Shown piece by piece: positions 55,588-64,000 of a stretch of DNA of 64,000 nucleotides. A program made the position numbers and the translations under genes. The DNA lies in assembly GCA_016710115.1 (NCBI GenBank), contig JADJLN010000007.1, positions 1-64,000 on the forward strand, given 5' to 3'. Origin of the DNA: Saprospiraceae bacterium (GTDB taxonomy: Bacteria > Bacteroidota > Bacteroidia > Chitinophagales > Saprospiraceae). Numbering within the stretch: the first letter of the stretch is position 1; every line of letters starts with the position of its first letter. The notes under the pieces were generated by a model. That model was not told the DNA's origin. It saw nothing but the letters and a program-made list of their open reading frames with translations, and ran no database searches.

Positions 55588-56242
55588 GATCTTCCAAAGG
55601 TGTTACCAATACTGAGGCCGAACGCTTTCCTTCGCGGAGTTCATCTGGATACATGCCACCTGCTCTGGTCTGCAAATCTTCCCATATTGCCGGATAGACG
55701 CTTTTACGAACTTCAACAATCAGGGTTTGATGAGCTGCTGTATACAGCTGATCAACGATCAGCCAATCATATTGCTTTCCGACATACATCACATCCGGGA
55801 TTGCCGGATACTCCGCAATAATTTTCAATCTGGTGCAATAATAACCATCTACGATTTCAGCTGATTCCAGTGTCGCTCGCGCTGCATCTCGATATGCCTG
55901 GATCAATCCAGGTACCCCCAGTTTGGTTCCACCATAATATCGGACAACAATGATCAGCACGTTCGACAGTCCGAAACTGTCAATTTGACCCAGGATTGGT
56001 TTGCCGGCACTACCGGAAGGCTCACCGTCATCATTGGCCCGATAATGATGTTCATCAGGACCGAACCGGTATGCATAACAATGATGTGTTGCTTTTGGAT
56101 GGATTGATCGAACGTCATTCAGATACCGGGAAAAATCTGACAGGCTGACCAACGGGAAGGCAAATCCCATAAACCTGCTCGCCCGTTCACGAAGTTCCGA
56201 AGTGGCCGGTTCTGCTATCGTTTTATAGAGATCGGATTCCAT
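55580..56242 (-). CDS. YigZ/IMPACT family protein
   Basis: A 220-residue protein with the UPF0029 N-terminal domain: FMGFAFPLVSLSDF, KATHHCYAYRFG, RANDDGEPSGSAGKPILGQI and VVRYYGGTKLGVPGLIQAYRD. YigZ/IMPACT proteins act near translation and stress pathways in a poorly defined way. The start at 56242 shares one base with the stop of the EamA gene (TGATG). The order EamA, YigZ, coaE forms an overlapping operon. Confidence 0.92.
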   Translation of the reverse strand: MESDLYKTIAEPATSELRERASRFMGFAFPLVSLSDFSRYLNDVRSIHPKATHHCYAYRFGPDEHHYRANDDGEPSGSAGKPILGQIDSFGLSNVLIIVVRYYGGTKLGVPGLIQAYRDAARATLESAEIVDGYYCTRLKIIAEYPAIPDVMYVGKQYDWLIVDQLYTAAHQTLIVEVRKSVYPAIWEDLQTRAGGMYPDELREGKRSASVLVTPLEDHD

Positions 56243-57128
56243 CAGTAGTGCAATGTCAAGAGGGTCAATGCGAGCAAGGCACACAGTATCCCAATCCCGT
56301 TTTTCCGTAAATGATTCTCGGAAAAGAACACACCGAATACCGTTGATAGCAGAATAGTCGCCGTATTATTCAAGGGAAATACTACACTACCATCCAGTTC
56401 ACCACCAATCGCACGCATGAGAAAATAGATGGAAAAGAAGTTGGGGACCCCAAGAACCCAGCCGGCAATGAGATGACGAACGCTGAAAAATGCCCGCCAT
56501 TCGACCCTGGAACGAAGGATGACAATACTGCCCAAAAGAAATGCTCCAGTAAAAACAACTGCAATAAAGCGCGGATCGCCAGTAGAATCAACCAACCCGG
56601 ATTCAGCGAGCAACAGCCCGATTTCTATGGCTCCTGCCAAAAGAAAAGTGCCTGCGACTAACGCTAACGCTTTGACATGAGATCCAGCCTTCTGATCAAC
56701 AGTTCCAGATTGCACCCGGGCAGGGCGTACCAGTAAAAGTGGTATGGCTGTCATGCCCAGGACGATCCCGATGCCCTTGCTCACGGTAACTGATTCACCA
56801 TAATACAGGATGGCAAAACCGGCGCTGACCAGAAGAGACATTTTCTGAACAGCCGTCATCGTTGCCATTCCCCAAACGGATATGGAAATTCCAAACAGGT
56901 AGAAACCCGCAATAAAAAAAGACTGAGGAGAAGTGCAAGGAAAATCCACGGTTCCGTCTATACTGTAGAGGGAAGCGGCCATTGACCTGAAACGACATAA
57001 GCCGCTGCCACACAAGCGATATAGTTATGCAGGATGCCCGGCAGGACACGGATCTGAAAACGAGGCCAAAGCTTGAAGCATAACCCCAGGAAAACTGCCA
57101 GTACAACCGACAAGATCAGATTGAGCAT
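56242..57128 (-). CDS. EamA/DMT-superfamily transporter, frameshifted
   Basis: A ten-TM drug/metabolite-type exporter of about 295 residues. The first TM hairpins begin at ATG 57128 (LNLILSVVLAVFLGLCFKLW), and the frame shifts near 56965. The rest holds ISVWGMATMTAVQKMSLLVSA, the VGTFLLAGAIEIGLLL helix and a final helix ending LLTLHY. The substrate is unknown. Confidence 0.8.
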
Positions 57129-57226
57129 AGGAATGACTGGTCAGGAACGCTTGGTCGTTAATGAAACGCAAAGCTACAACTGGCAACACTAGACTGCCTC
57201 AGTTTTGGACTTATCTTTACCCCTGA

Positions 57227-57788
57227 ATGGAACAAGATCAGACTATACACCAATATCGGGAGGTGATCACCCGTTGTCGTCTTCTCTTTACCCAGAAAAT
57301 GTCTGACTATGGCCATTCCTGGAGAATCCTGAGGCCAACCTCGCTTACAGATCAACTACTGATCAAAGCCAAACGGATCCGGTCAATCCAGGTTGCCGGC
57401 ACCCAAAAAGTCGAAGATTCAGTAGACCATGACTTTATCGGTCTGATTAACTATGGCATCATGGCCATCATTCAGCTGGAGATTTCCCCCTGCAGATGAT
57501 CTTCAGTCAGAAGCGGATTCTGAAATCCTGGACAAATACGACAGCATTCAGCGCGAGATTGAACAGTTGATGATCGCCAAAAACCACGACTATGGCGAGG
57601 TCTGGAGGGAAATGCGGGTTTCTTCCATGACGGATCTGATTCTGATGAAGTTATTGCGGATCAAGCAGATCGAAAACCAGGACGGACGGACACTTGTTTC
57701 AGAAGGACTGGATGCGAACTATGCAGATATCGTCAACTATTCCATTTTTGCGTTGATTTTGCGCCAATACACAACCACACAACCATGA
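57227..57788 (+). CDS. DUF1599 protein with internal duplication, frameshifted
   Basis: Two similar helical units: KMSDYGHSWRILRPTSLTDQ and NHDYGEVWREMRVSSMTDL, each followed by KAKRIRS/KLLRIKQ and IGLINYGI/ADIVNYSI. This pattern belongs to DUF1599, which resembles all-alpha NTP pyrophosphohydrolases. The frame breaks near 57490 between the units. Repaired length is about 187 residues. A -7-like TATCTTTA lies 7 nt before ATG 57227. Its last 4 nt overlap the next gene (ATGA). Confidence 0.8.
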
Positions 57789-59271
57789 ATCTAGGAAGTT
57801 TGATCTTATTGATCGGCACAATTGCGATCATTCTGACATTGATCAGCAGTCTGATCTCTCGTCAAAAACGAAACTGGGTCCTCCAGTTCCTGCAACACTT
57901 TTGTGGCACCTTATTCGTGATCTCCGGGTTTGTAAAAGCCATTGATCCACTTGGTACAGCCTATAAAATGGAGCAATATTTTGGTGAATTCGCCACCACT
58001 TTTGCAGATACCTGGATGTCGTGGATCAGCCCGCTGTTTCCCTACCTGTCATCCCATTCGACCGGTTTTGCGATCACGATGATCGTATTGGAAATCGTGC
58101 TGGGAATCATGCTAATCCTTGGGATCTGGAAAAAGCTGACAGCATGGGCCTTCTTTTTACTTGTCTTGTTTTTTACTGTCCTCACCGGATTTACATTCCT
58201 GACCGGTTACGTTCCTACTGGTAAGAGCTTTTTTGCTTTTGATGCCTGGGGGCCCTACACCATCAGTAATATGCGGGTAACGGATTGTGGTTGTTTTGGT
58301 GATTTCATCAAACTGGAGCCAAAAGTTTCCTTTTTCAAGGATGTTGTGTTGTTGATACCAGCCATCTTCTTTCTCCTGGCAAGTCGGTCAATGACAGCAT
58401 TACTTCCCGAGCGCGCGGGAAAACGAATCACATTGGGTGTTGGTGTAATGATCCTGGCCTTCTGTTTGTGGAACTCCTTTTATGATCTGCCAGTAATCGA
58501 TTTCAGGCCCTTCAGAGAGAATGTGGATCTGAGAGGCCAGAAAATTGCGGAAGAAGATGCTCAGGCCAATGTCGAGATTACCGCATGGTTACTGAAAAAC
58601 AAGTCAACGGGGAGGTGAAAACCGTTTCCAACGAAGACTACATGGCCAATCTTAAAGATTACAAAGGCATTTGGGAAGTAGTCGATCAGATCAAATCAGA
58701 ACCGGCTATCCCCATCACCAAAATCAGCGATTTTGAAATCAGTGACCCGGAAGGGAATGATATGACCTACGATATCCTCGATGCAGAAGGATATCACTTC
58801 ATGATTGTCAGTTACCACCTCACTGAGGAGTCTTCGACTACCAATACTCTCTCTGTGCAGGACACCATATGGGCAATCGATACCATCGTCCAGGCTGCTG
58901 ACACACAGTTCGTTCGACGAATCGAGCAGATTGATCAACAGACCATCCGGTAGAAGATATTCATTGGAATGATCGATTCAAGGGCCTTTCTTGATAAAAT
59001 CAACCCCTTGCTACAGGAAGCCGCAGATGCCGGGATCAACGGGTATCTGATCACCTCCTTTGCCACCGAGGAAAAATTGGCTGACTTCAGAAAAGACTGC
59101 GCATTTGATCACACAATCTATGTTGCAGATGATATCCTGCTGAAAACGATCATCCGATCCAATCCGGGAGTCGTCCTGATGAAAGGCGGCACCATCCTGA
59201 AAAAATGGCATTATCGCCATGTACCTTCATTTTCAGAGATCAGGAATAGGTGGATGAACGAATCGCGATAG
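57785..59271 (+). CDS. BT_3928-type DoxX/thioredoxin-like membrane protein, broken
   Basis: The N-terminal 230 residues form a DoxX-like membrane domain with about five TM helices and the CxCFGDF motif (VTDCGCFGDFIKLEP). A periplasmic segment (DFEISDPEGNDMTYDILDAEGYHF) and a thioredoxin-like C-terminal part (LKTIIRSNPGVVLMKGGTI) follow. A one-base shift near 58580 and an in-frame TAG at 58951-58953 divide it; with CAG in place of TAG the C-terminal part (KIFIGMIDSRAFLDKINP) continues in frame. Family members of this length (about 370 to 495 residues) link a quinone-linked or redox function to a membrane domain. Confidence 0.75.
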
Positions 59272-59357
59272 GATAGTATTCATTTGGGCAAGAATCACTT
59301 AGGAATAACAGTTTGCCTGAATATTTTCTTTTCTTTGCGCCAGTTCACAGACGTCCC

Positions 59358-60281
59358 ATGCTCAGTCGGAGAAACATTCGAATCAAGGTACTGCAAGCCC
59401 TATATGCAGCAACGATGTCACCAGCGATCACTGGTGATCAGTTGTTGGAAACCTATAAGCAGTCTTGTATCCGCACATACAAATTGTTGCATTTTGCCCT
59501 TGACCATTATCTGACCGTGGCCAGTTTTGCCCTGAAGGAGGCTGAGCATCGATCGGGAAAATTACTGGCCAATGAAGATGACAAGGCATTTGAAGGCATC
59601 CTGTATACCAATGAACTGACCCAGTCTCTGGTCACGAACAAATATTGGTTAACCGAAAAGAAAAGACTGGATATCAAGCCGGTATTTGAGGAGGACATCC
59701 TGCGCAATATCTACAATGAATTCAGCAAAACGGACGATTATATCACCTATTGGAAGGAGACCAAAGACCATTCGGACATTTTACTCAAGCTGTTGCGATT
59801 TACGATAAATCACCCTCATTTTGAGGAGATTATGGAAGATGCACACGCGGCATGGGTAGATGACAAATCACTGATATTGGGAAGCCTGAAGAAGATCATC
59901 AAGGCCCTTCCCCTGCGTGAAGACTTCTACAGTGAATTCATGCTGGATGAAAGCCTGATAGATGATTTTGGTCGAAACATGCTCCTTGCTGTGTGGAATC
60001 AGGATGATGAATTGACCGAGAGCATATCCCCGACACTGAAAAACTGGGACATTAAAAGAGTAGCCACTCTGGATCTGCTGATTCTCAAAATGGCAGTATG
60101 CGAGTTCATCTATTTTCCGACCATCCCGACCAAGGTTACCCTGAATGAATTTGTCGAAATTGCCAAACAATACAGCACAGACAAATCAAAGGATTTCATC
60201 AATGGCATCTTGGATCGTCTGATGAAGGAGTTTTCAACGGATGGAAGAATTAATAAGACCGGTCGAGGACTGCTGGACTAA
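59358..60281 (+). CDS. nusB: transcription antitermination protein NusB
   Basis: A helical protein of 307 residues, longer than the 140-residue E. coli form, as is usual in Bacteroidota. RRNIRIKVLQALYA begins it; the C-terminal third (LLAVWNQDDELTESISPTL, ILKMAVCEFIYFPTIPTKVTLNEFVEIAKQYS, KDFINGILDRL) is the conserved NusB core. NusB with NusE (S10) binds boxA in rRNA leaders. ATG 59358 is the start preferred over one upstream. Confidence 0.9.
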   Translation: MLSRRNIRIKVLQALYAATMSPAITGDQLLETYKQSCIRTYKLLHFALDHYLTVASFALKEAEHRSGKLLANEDDKAFEGILYTNELTQSLVTNKYWLTEKKRLDIKPVFEEDILRNIYNEFSKTDDYITYWKETKDHSDILLKLLRFTINHPHFEEIMEDAHAAWVDDKSLILGSLKKIIKALPLREDFYSEFMLDESLIDDFGRNMLLAVWNQDDELTESISPTLKNWDIKRVATLDLLILKMAVCEFIYFPTIPTKVTLNEFVEIAKQYSTDKSKDFINGILDRLMKEFSTDGRINKTGRGLLD

Positions 60282-60318
60282 AGCACCCTATTATTCTAAC
60301 CCCTAAAGTGAGCGATTT

Positions 60319-61731
60319 ATGAAAAACCTTTTCCTTCTTGTCAGTTTCGTTTTAGCTCTGAGTTATCAGGTGACAGCTCAAGCCCCTGAAGCCGTCAATG
60401 CTGTCACAGGGAAGTATGTCTTTATTGATCACTACACTCCCTATCTGGATGGCGATCTTGCCGACAGAGAAGTGATGACATCGGCTTTGGAGATTGGTTA
60501 CACCCGGTGGTTGCATAAAAAATTCAATCTCCATGTACCAGTTCGTTTCGGCACAGCTGATACACCTCAATCTGATCGTCGTGGCAAGGCTTTCCCGTGG
60601 TTGAACGTGGATGCCACCGTGCAGATCAAGGTGTGGGACAATACAAAATGGATCAACCCTTACCTGGTAGCCGGTATCGGTGCAGTCATGACGAATTGGA
60701 AGGATATCTCTGCCCAGATTCCCGCAGGTGCAGGGATCAATCTCCGACTGCATCCCAGTTTCTACATCAATTCTCAGATAGAGTATCGATGGGATCTGTC
60801 AGAGGATGCCAAGAATATTCATTACGGGATTGGCGGTGTCTTTGTCATTGGCAATGTCAAGGATAAACCTGTCGACACTGATGGTGATGGCATTCCTGAT
60901 CTGGAAGACAAGTGTCCTCTGGTACCTGGCTCGATCGAATTGATGGGTTGTCCCGATGCAGATGGTGACGGGATCGCCGATGCAGACGACAAATGTCCGG
61001 ATCAACCTGGAACAGCAGCGTTGAACGGTTGCCCGGATACGGATGGCGATGGAATTACCGATGCAGAAGACGCGTGTCCCGGCGAAGCAGGTCCATCAGC
61101 AACCAAAGGCTGCCCGGACAAGGACAGTGATGGCGTAGCTGACCGTGATGACAAGTGCCCGGATGTGGCAGGGCCTGCTCATATGATGGGATGCCCGGAT
61201 CGGGATAATGATGGCATTGCCGACATGGAAGACAAGTGTCCGGATGTTCCTGGCGACGCCGCAAATAATGGCTGCCCGGCGGATCGGGATAAGGATGGTG
61301 TTGCGGATGCGAATGACCGCTGCCCGGATGAAGCCGGCCCCGCGTCCAATAAAGGCTGTCCGGAGTTGAAGCAGGAAGAGAAGGAAATCGTTCAGATCGC
61401 CATCCAGAATATCCAGTTCGAGTCCAACAGCTCTGTATTGACAAAAGAAAGCTATCCTCTGCTTGACCAACTGGTTACTGTCCTGAACAATAACAAGGCC
61501 TATCATTGCAGCATTTCTGGTCACACCGATAATTCCGGTGATGACGCATACAACCAGATGCTTTCAGAGAAACGCGCTTTAGTCTGCTTGACCTATCTCA
61601 CAGGAAAGGGAATTCAAACAGATCGTTTGACACATGCTGGTTACGGTGAAACTAAACCAGCCGCAGATAACGCGACACCGGAAGGTAGACGCGCCAACCG
61701 GCGGGTGGAGTTTGACCTCCAGGTAAAATAA
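60319..61731 (+). CDS. OmpA-family outer-membrane protein with TSP3 repeats (2)
   Basis: The layout is the same as at 26549: signal peptide ending VTAQ, a beta-barrel-like domain (YVFIDHYTPYLDGD, WINPYLVAGIGAV), about six TSP3 repeats (for example DTDGDGIPDLEDKCPLVPG) over 60870-61370, and an OmpA peptidoglycan-binding domain (SISGHTDNSGDDAYNQ and NRRVEFDLQVK). 470 residues with fewer repeats than the paralogue. A terminator follows 8 nt after the stop. Confidence 0.93.
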   Translation: MKNLFLLVSFVLALSYQVTAQAPEAVNAVTGKYVFIDHYTPYLDGDLADREVMTSALEIGYTRWLHKKFNLHVPVRFGTADTPQSDRRGKAFPWLNVDATVQIKVWDNTKWINPYLVAGIGAVMTNWKDISAQIPAGAGINLRLHPSFYINSQIEYRWDLSEDAKNIHYGIGGVFVIGNVKDKPVDTDGDGIPDLEDKCPLVPGSIELMGCPDADGDGIADADDKCPDQPGTAALNGCPDTDGDGITDAEDACPGEAGPSATKGCPDKDSDGVADRDDKCPDVAGPAHMMGCPDRDNDGIADMEDKCPDVPGDAANNGCPADRDKDGVADANDRCPDEAGPASNKGCPELKQEEKEIVQIAIQNIQFESNSSVLTKESYPLLDQLVTVLNNNKAYHCSISGHTDNSGDDAYNQMLSEKRALVCLTYLTGKGIQTDRLTHAGYGETKPAADNATPEGRRANRRVEFDLQVK

Positions 61732-61739
61732 CCGACTTC

Positions 61740-61774
61740 AAAAGCCCCGGACCCAGTTCCGGGGCTTTTCTTTT
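61740..61774 (+). terminator. intrinsic terminator of the second OmpA gene
   Basis: The 12-bp stem AAAAGCCCCGGA (61740-61751) / TCCGGGGCTTTT (61758-61769), loop CCCAGT, is followed by CTTTT. Confidence 0.92.
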
Positions 61775-61797
61775 GAGGTGTTCAACGTTCGAATTAC

Positions 61798-61805
61798 TAT
61801 TTTTG
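61798..61805 (+). promoter_or_regulatory. -7 box immediately before guaA
   Basis: TATTTTTG matches TAnnTTTG exactly and lies 4 nt before ATG 61810, so transcripts may begin at or near the start codon. Confidence 0.4.
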
Positions 61806-61809
61806 GCCC

Positions 61810-63347
61810 ATGAAGGAAAAGATCATCATCCTCGATTTTGGAAGTCAGTATACTCAGCTCATCGCCCGACGTGTTCGCGAATTGCAGGTGTTCTGTGAAA
61901 TTCTGCCCTATCATCAAAATATCCAGCTGGATGAAACAATCAAGGGAGTCATTCTATCCGGTAGTCCGTTTTCAGTCAAAGACCCCAATGCCTTGCGAAT
62001 GGATCTTCATAGCATTCTGGGCAAAACGCCTCTTCTCGGGATCTGTTACGGAGCCCAGTTGATAGCTGATGAGTTAGGCGGTATTGTATCGAGAAGTGAA
62101 AAACGGGAGTATGGAAAAACGACACTCCAGATCTCTTCATCCAGGGATCCATTCCTGGCAAATCTGTCTCCGGAAAGCCAGGTCTGGATGTCTCATGCAG
62201 ATACTATCCTGGAATTACCCGATACATTCACGCTCCTGGCAGGAACTCCGTCCATCGATGTCGCTGCCTTCCGATACCTTCAGGATGATACCGCTCCCAC
62301 CTATGGGATCCAGTTCCACCCGGAAGTCACGCATAGCCTCGAGGGAAAGGCGTTTATCCGGAACTTCCTGTATGATATCTGCCACTGTAAGGAGATTGGA
62401 CACCTGACTCTTTTATCGAAGAAACCATATCCTCTATCAAACAGCAGGTGGGTGAAGAACACGTGTTGATGGCCCTGTCTGGTGGCGTTGATAGTACTGT
62501 GGGAGCAGTGCTTTTGCACCAGGCAATAGGCAGCCGCCTCCATTGCTTTTTTATTGATAACGGGCTACTCCGCAAAGATGAATTCCAACAGGTGTTGACC
62601 GATTATCAACATATGGGATTGAATATCAAAGGAGTAGATGCAAAAGATCGATTTTGGTCGGCATTGGCAGGAATCTCCGATCCGGAAACGAAACGGAAAA
62701 TTATCGGACGCGAATTCATTCATCTATTTGAAGAAGAGTCCCGTTCCCTTCCTGGAGTCAGCTGGCTGGGACAGGGTACGATCTATCCTGATGTAATAGA
62801 ATCAAATCCGGTACAGGGCCCCTCAGCAACTATCAAGTCCCATCACAACGTAGGCGGATTACCCGAAAAGTTGCATCTGAAGATCATTGAGCCTCTTCGT
62901 ATGCTCTTTAAAGACGAAGTCCGTAAAGTAGGGATGGCTCTCGGGATCTCAGAGTCCTTGATCAAGCGCCATCCGTTTCCCGGTCCAGGTCTGGCAATCC
63001 GCATCCTGGGAGAGATTACTCCGGAAAAAGTGCAGCTGCTTCAGGAAGCGGATGCCATTTATATCCGCATGTTAAAAGAACATAACCTGTATGATCAGGT
63101 CTGGCAAGCTGGAACAATCTTGTTGCCTGTCCAATCCGTTGGGGTAATGGGAGATGAACGAACCTATGAAAAGGCTGTTGCACTCCGCGCTGTCAATTCA
63201 ACTGATGGGATGACTGCAGAATGGAGCAAGTTACCCTACGAGTTTCTGGCAGACGTCTCAAGTGAGATCATCAATCGGGTAAAAGGGATCAACAGGGTCG
63301 TTTATGATATCAGTACCAAGCCTCCAGCTACCATAGAGTGGGAATAA
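61810..63347 (+). CDS. guaA: GMP synthase (glutamine-hydrolysing), frameshifted
   Basis: Amidates XMP to GMP. The class I glutaminase domain has the nucleophile Cys79 in LLGICYGAQL and the His-Glu pair in IQFHPEVTH. The N-type ATP pyrophosphatase domain has the PP-loop ALSGGVDSTVGAVLL, and the C-terminal dimerisation part ends RVVYDISTKPPATIEWE. A one-base loss near 62406 shifts the frame between the two domains: with the base restored the linker continues DSFIEETISSIKQQ. Normal length of about 512 residues. It shares TAATG with the next gene. Confidence 0.93.
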
Positions 63348-64000
63348 TGACCGGACTTTTTCACATGGCAAACGTATTTACTCCAATTCATGTTAAACCG
63401 ACCAGCCCATTTCACCTATTGGGCGCAACGGTCAGTCGATTCTGTGGAATTCTCCTTACCAGTACCTTCCTGGCCTTCTGTTTCACGCCCAAAAAATCAG
63501 TACATCAAATTCCTCCACCTGCGCCTGTAAATCCGATTGAAGCTGTAGATACCCTGGTTATCGTTGAAGCTATGGATACTGTTGAATGGGTAGATGCCGA
63601 CACCTCATCTGCACCCGTTCTTGTCAACGACGAAGTTGCAGTTGGTGCTGAAAGTCGGCATGAAGCAGATGTATCCATGGAACGATTCTACAAGGATCAG
63701 TATCAGATTACAGTCCTGCTGCCATTCTTCACTCAGGATTCCACTGCTTACCTGACGAATCGTCCTGCAGCATGGGCTCTGGATTTTTATCTGGGTTTCA
63801 AATTGGGATTGCAAAAAGCACCTCCGGGCAAAGGTCGATTCGTCGTGCAGACAATTGACACGAAAGCCAACCTGGATGTTTTGGAACGCATCATCGCAAA
63901 TGGCAGGCTGGATCAACAGGATGTCATTGTCGGTCCGTATCGAAGCAATCTTGTTTCCCGGGTTGCCGAGTTTGTCAAAGACAGACCGACGTTGATGATT
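63347..64000 (+). CDS. periplasmic ligand-binding protein, partial at right edge
   Basis: The frame opens at the ATG that overlaps the guaA stop (TAATG) and remains open to the window end (218 codons). An N-terminal hydrophobic segment (ILLTSTFLAFCF) precedes a Pro- and Asp/Glu-rich stretch. YQITVLLPFFTQDSTAYL and the following DFYLGFKLGLQKAP look like the start of a type I periplasmic-binding (receptor-ligand) fold, with VIVGPYRSNLVSRVAEF further on. Proteins of this kind in Bacteroidota often carry LysM domains too, but none is visible here. Function unknown. Confidence 0.7.
   Translation, partial: MTGLFHMANVFTPIHVKPTSPFHLLGATVSRFCGILLTSTFLAFCFTPKKSVHQIPPPAPVNPIEAVDTLVIVEAMDTVEWVDADTSSAPVLVNDEVAVGAESRHEADVSMERFYKDQYQITVLLPFFTQDSTAYLTNRPAAWALDFYLGFKLGLQKAPPGKGRFVVQTIDTKANLDVLERIIANGRLDQQDVIVGPYRSNLVSRVAEFVKDRPTLMI

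Noticed and set aside
57227..57788. DUF1599 halves as two separate genes.
   Set aside because: The units repeat the same motifs and the known family has both in one chain; the break at 57490 is a frame shift, not a gene boundary.
31480..58953. Reassignment of TAA/TAG to Gln, suggested by three in-frame stops.
   Set aside because: Many genes here end at TAA or TAG with the next gene beginning on schedule, so the codons act as stops; isolated base errors are simpler.
1..64000. tRNA, rRNA, phage or toxin-antitoxin genes.
   Set aside because: The gaps between genes are short and none shows a cloverleaf, CCA end, phage structural gene or paired small toxin/antitoxin frames that I could support by reading.

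Overview
The window looks like chromosomal DNA of a Bacteroidota bacterium, most likely a Saprospiraceae-like lineage. The evidence is an Oar-type TonB-dependent receptor, type IX secretion (T9SS) C-terminal sorting domains, SprB repeats, OmpA proteins with thrombospondin type-3 repeats, a long NusB, BT_3928-, DUF1599- and DUF6580-type proteins, the carboxynorspermidine polyamine route, and -7 boxes of the form TAnnTTTG. No rRNA, tRNA, phage, CRISPR array or complete insertion sequence was seen.

Layout. 1-4000: a broken TonB receptor, a methyltransferase, a deoxynucleoside kinase, an ABC ATPase and a cobalamin adenosyltransferase. 4060-6950: the most interesting locus. Two tandem leader peptides, one with a run of four Cys codons and one with a run of five, each run straight into an intrinsic terminator that has a competing antiterminator pairing. 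They stand before an operon of CysM-like synthase, JAMM protease, CysO-like sulfur carrier and MoeZ-like E1-rhodanese, which I read as a cysteine-attenuated, protein-thiocarboxylate route to cysteine. 6950-16420: membrane and peptidase genes, rdgB, ilvE, an aldo/keto reductase, and a nucleoside importer divergent from uridine kinase. 16420-22670: cytochrome c maturation (ccmE, ccmF), ftsE, a YkuK-like nuclease and a single-domain asparaginase homologue. 22730-28300: two tandem CotH-like secreted proteins and an OmpA/TSP3 protein. 28300-36040: purEK, dihydroorotase with a 2H phosphoesterase, then a polyamine block (agmatinase family, carboxynorspermidine dehydrogenase and decarboxylase) and prmC. 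36040-48860: SUI1, a lipid kinase, hscA, a queuosine-precursor transporter, a ctlX-like amidinohydrolase, a secreted lamin-tail protein, an Fe-S oxidoreductase pair and an HtrA protease. 48866-49078: a 213-bp MITE-like element with a TTTA target duplication. 49080-64000: a TPR lipoprotein, photolyase, a large SprB-repeat T9SS protein, coaE/YigZ/EamA, DUF1599/DoxX-like genes, nusB, a second OmpA/TSP3 protein, guaA and a partial ligand-binding protein.

Sequence quality. More than twenty genes are broken by one-base shifts between otherwise well-conserved halves. Three conserved genes (dNK, cysM, prmC) lack internal segments of about 25, 75 and 80 codons, and three carry in-frame stops where Gln is likely. 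I treat most of these as assembly or sequencing faults and give full-gene spans rather than fragments, marking the breaks. All assignments come from reading the sequence; no database search was run.
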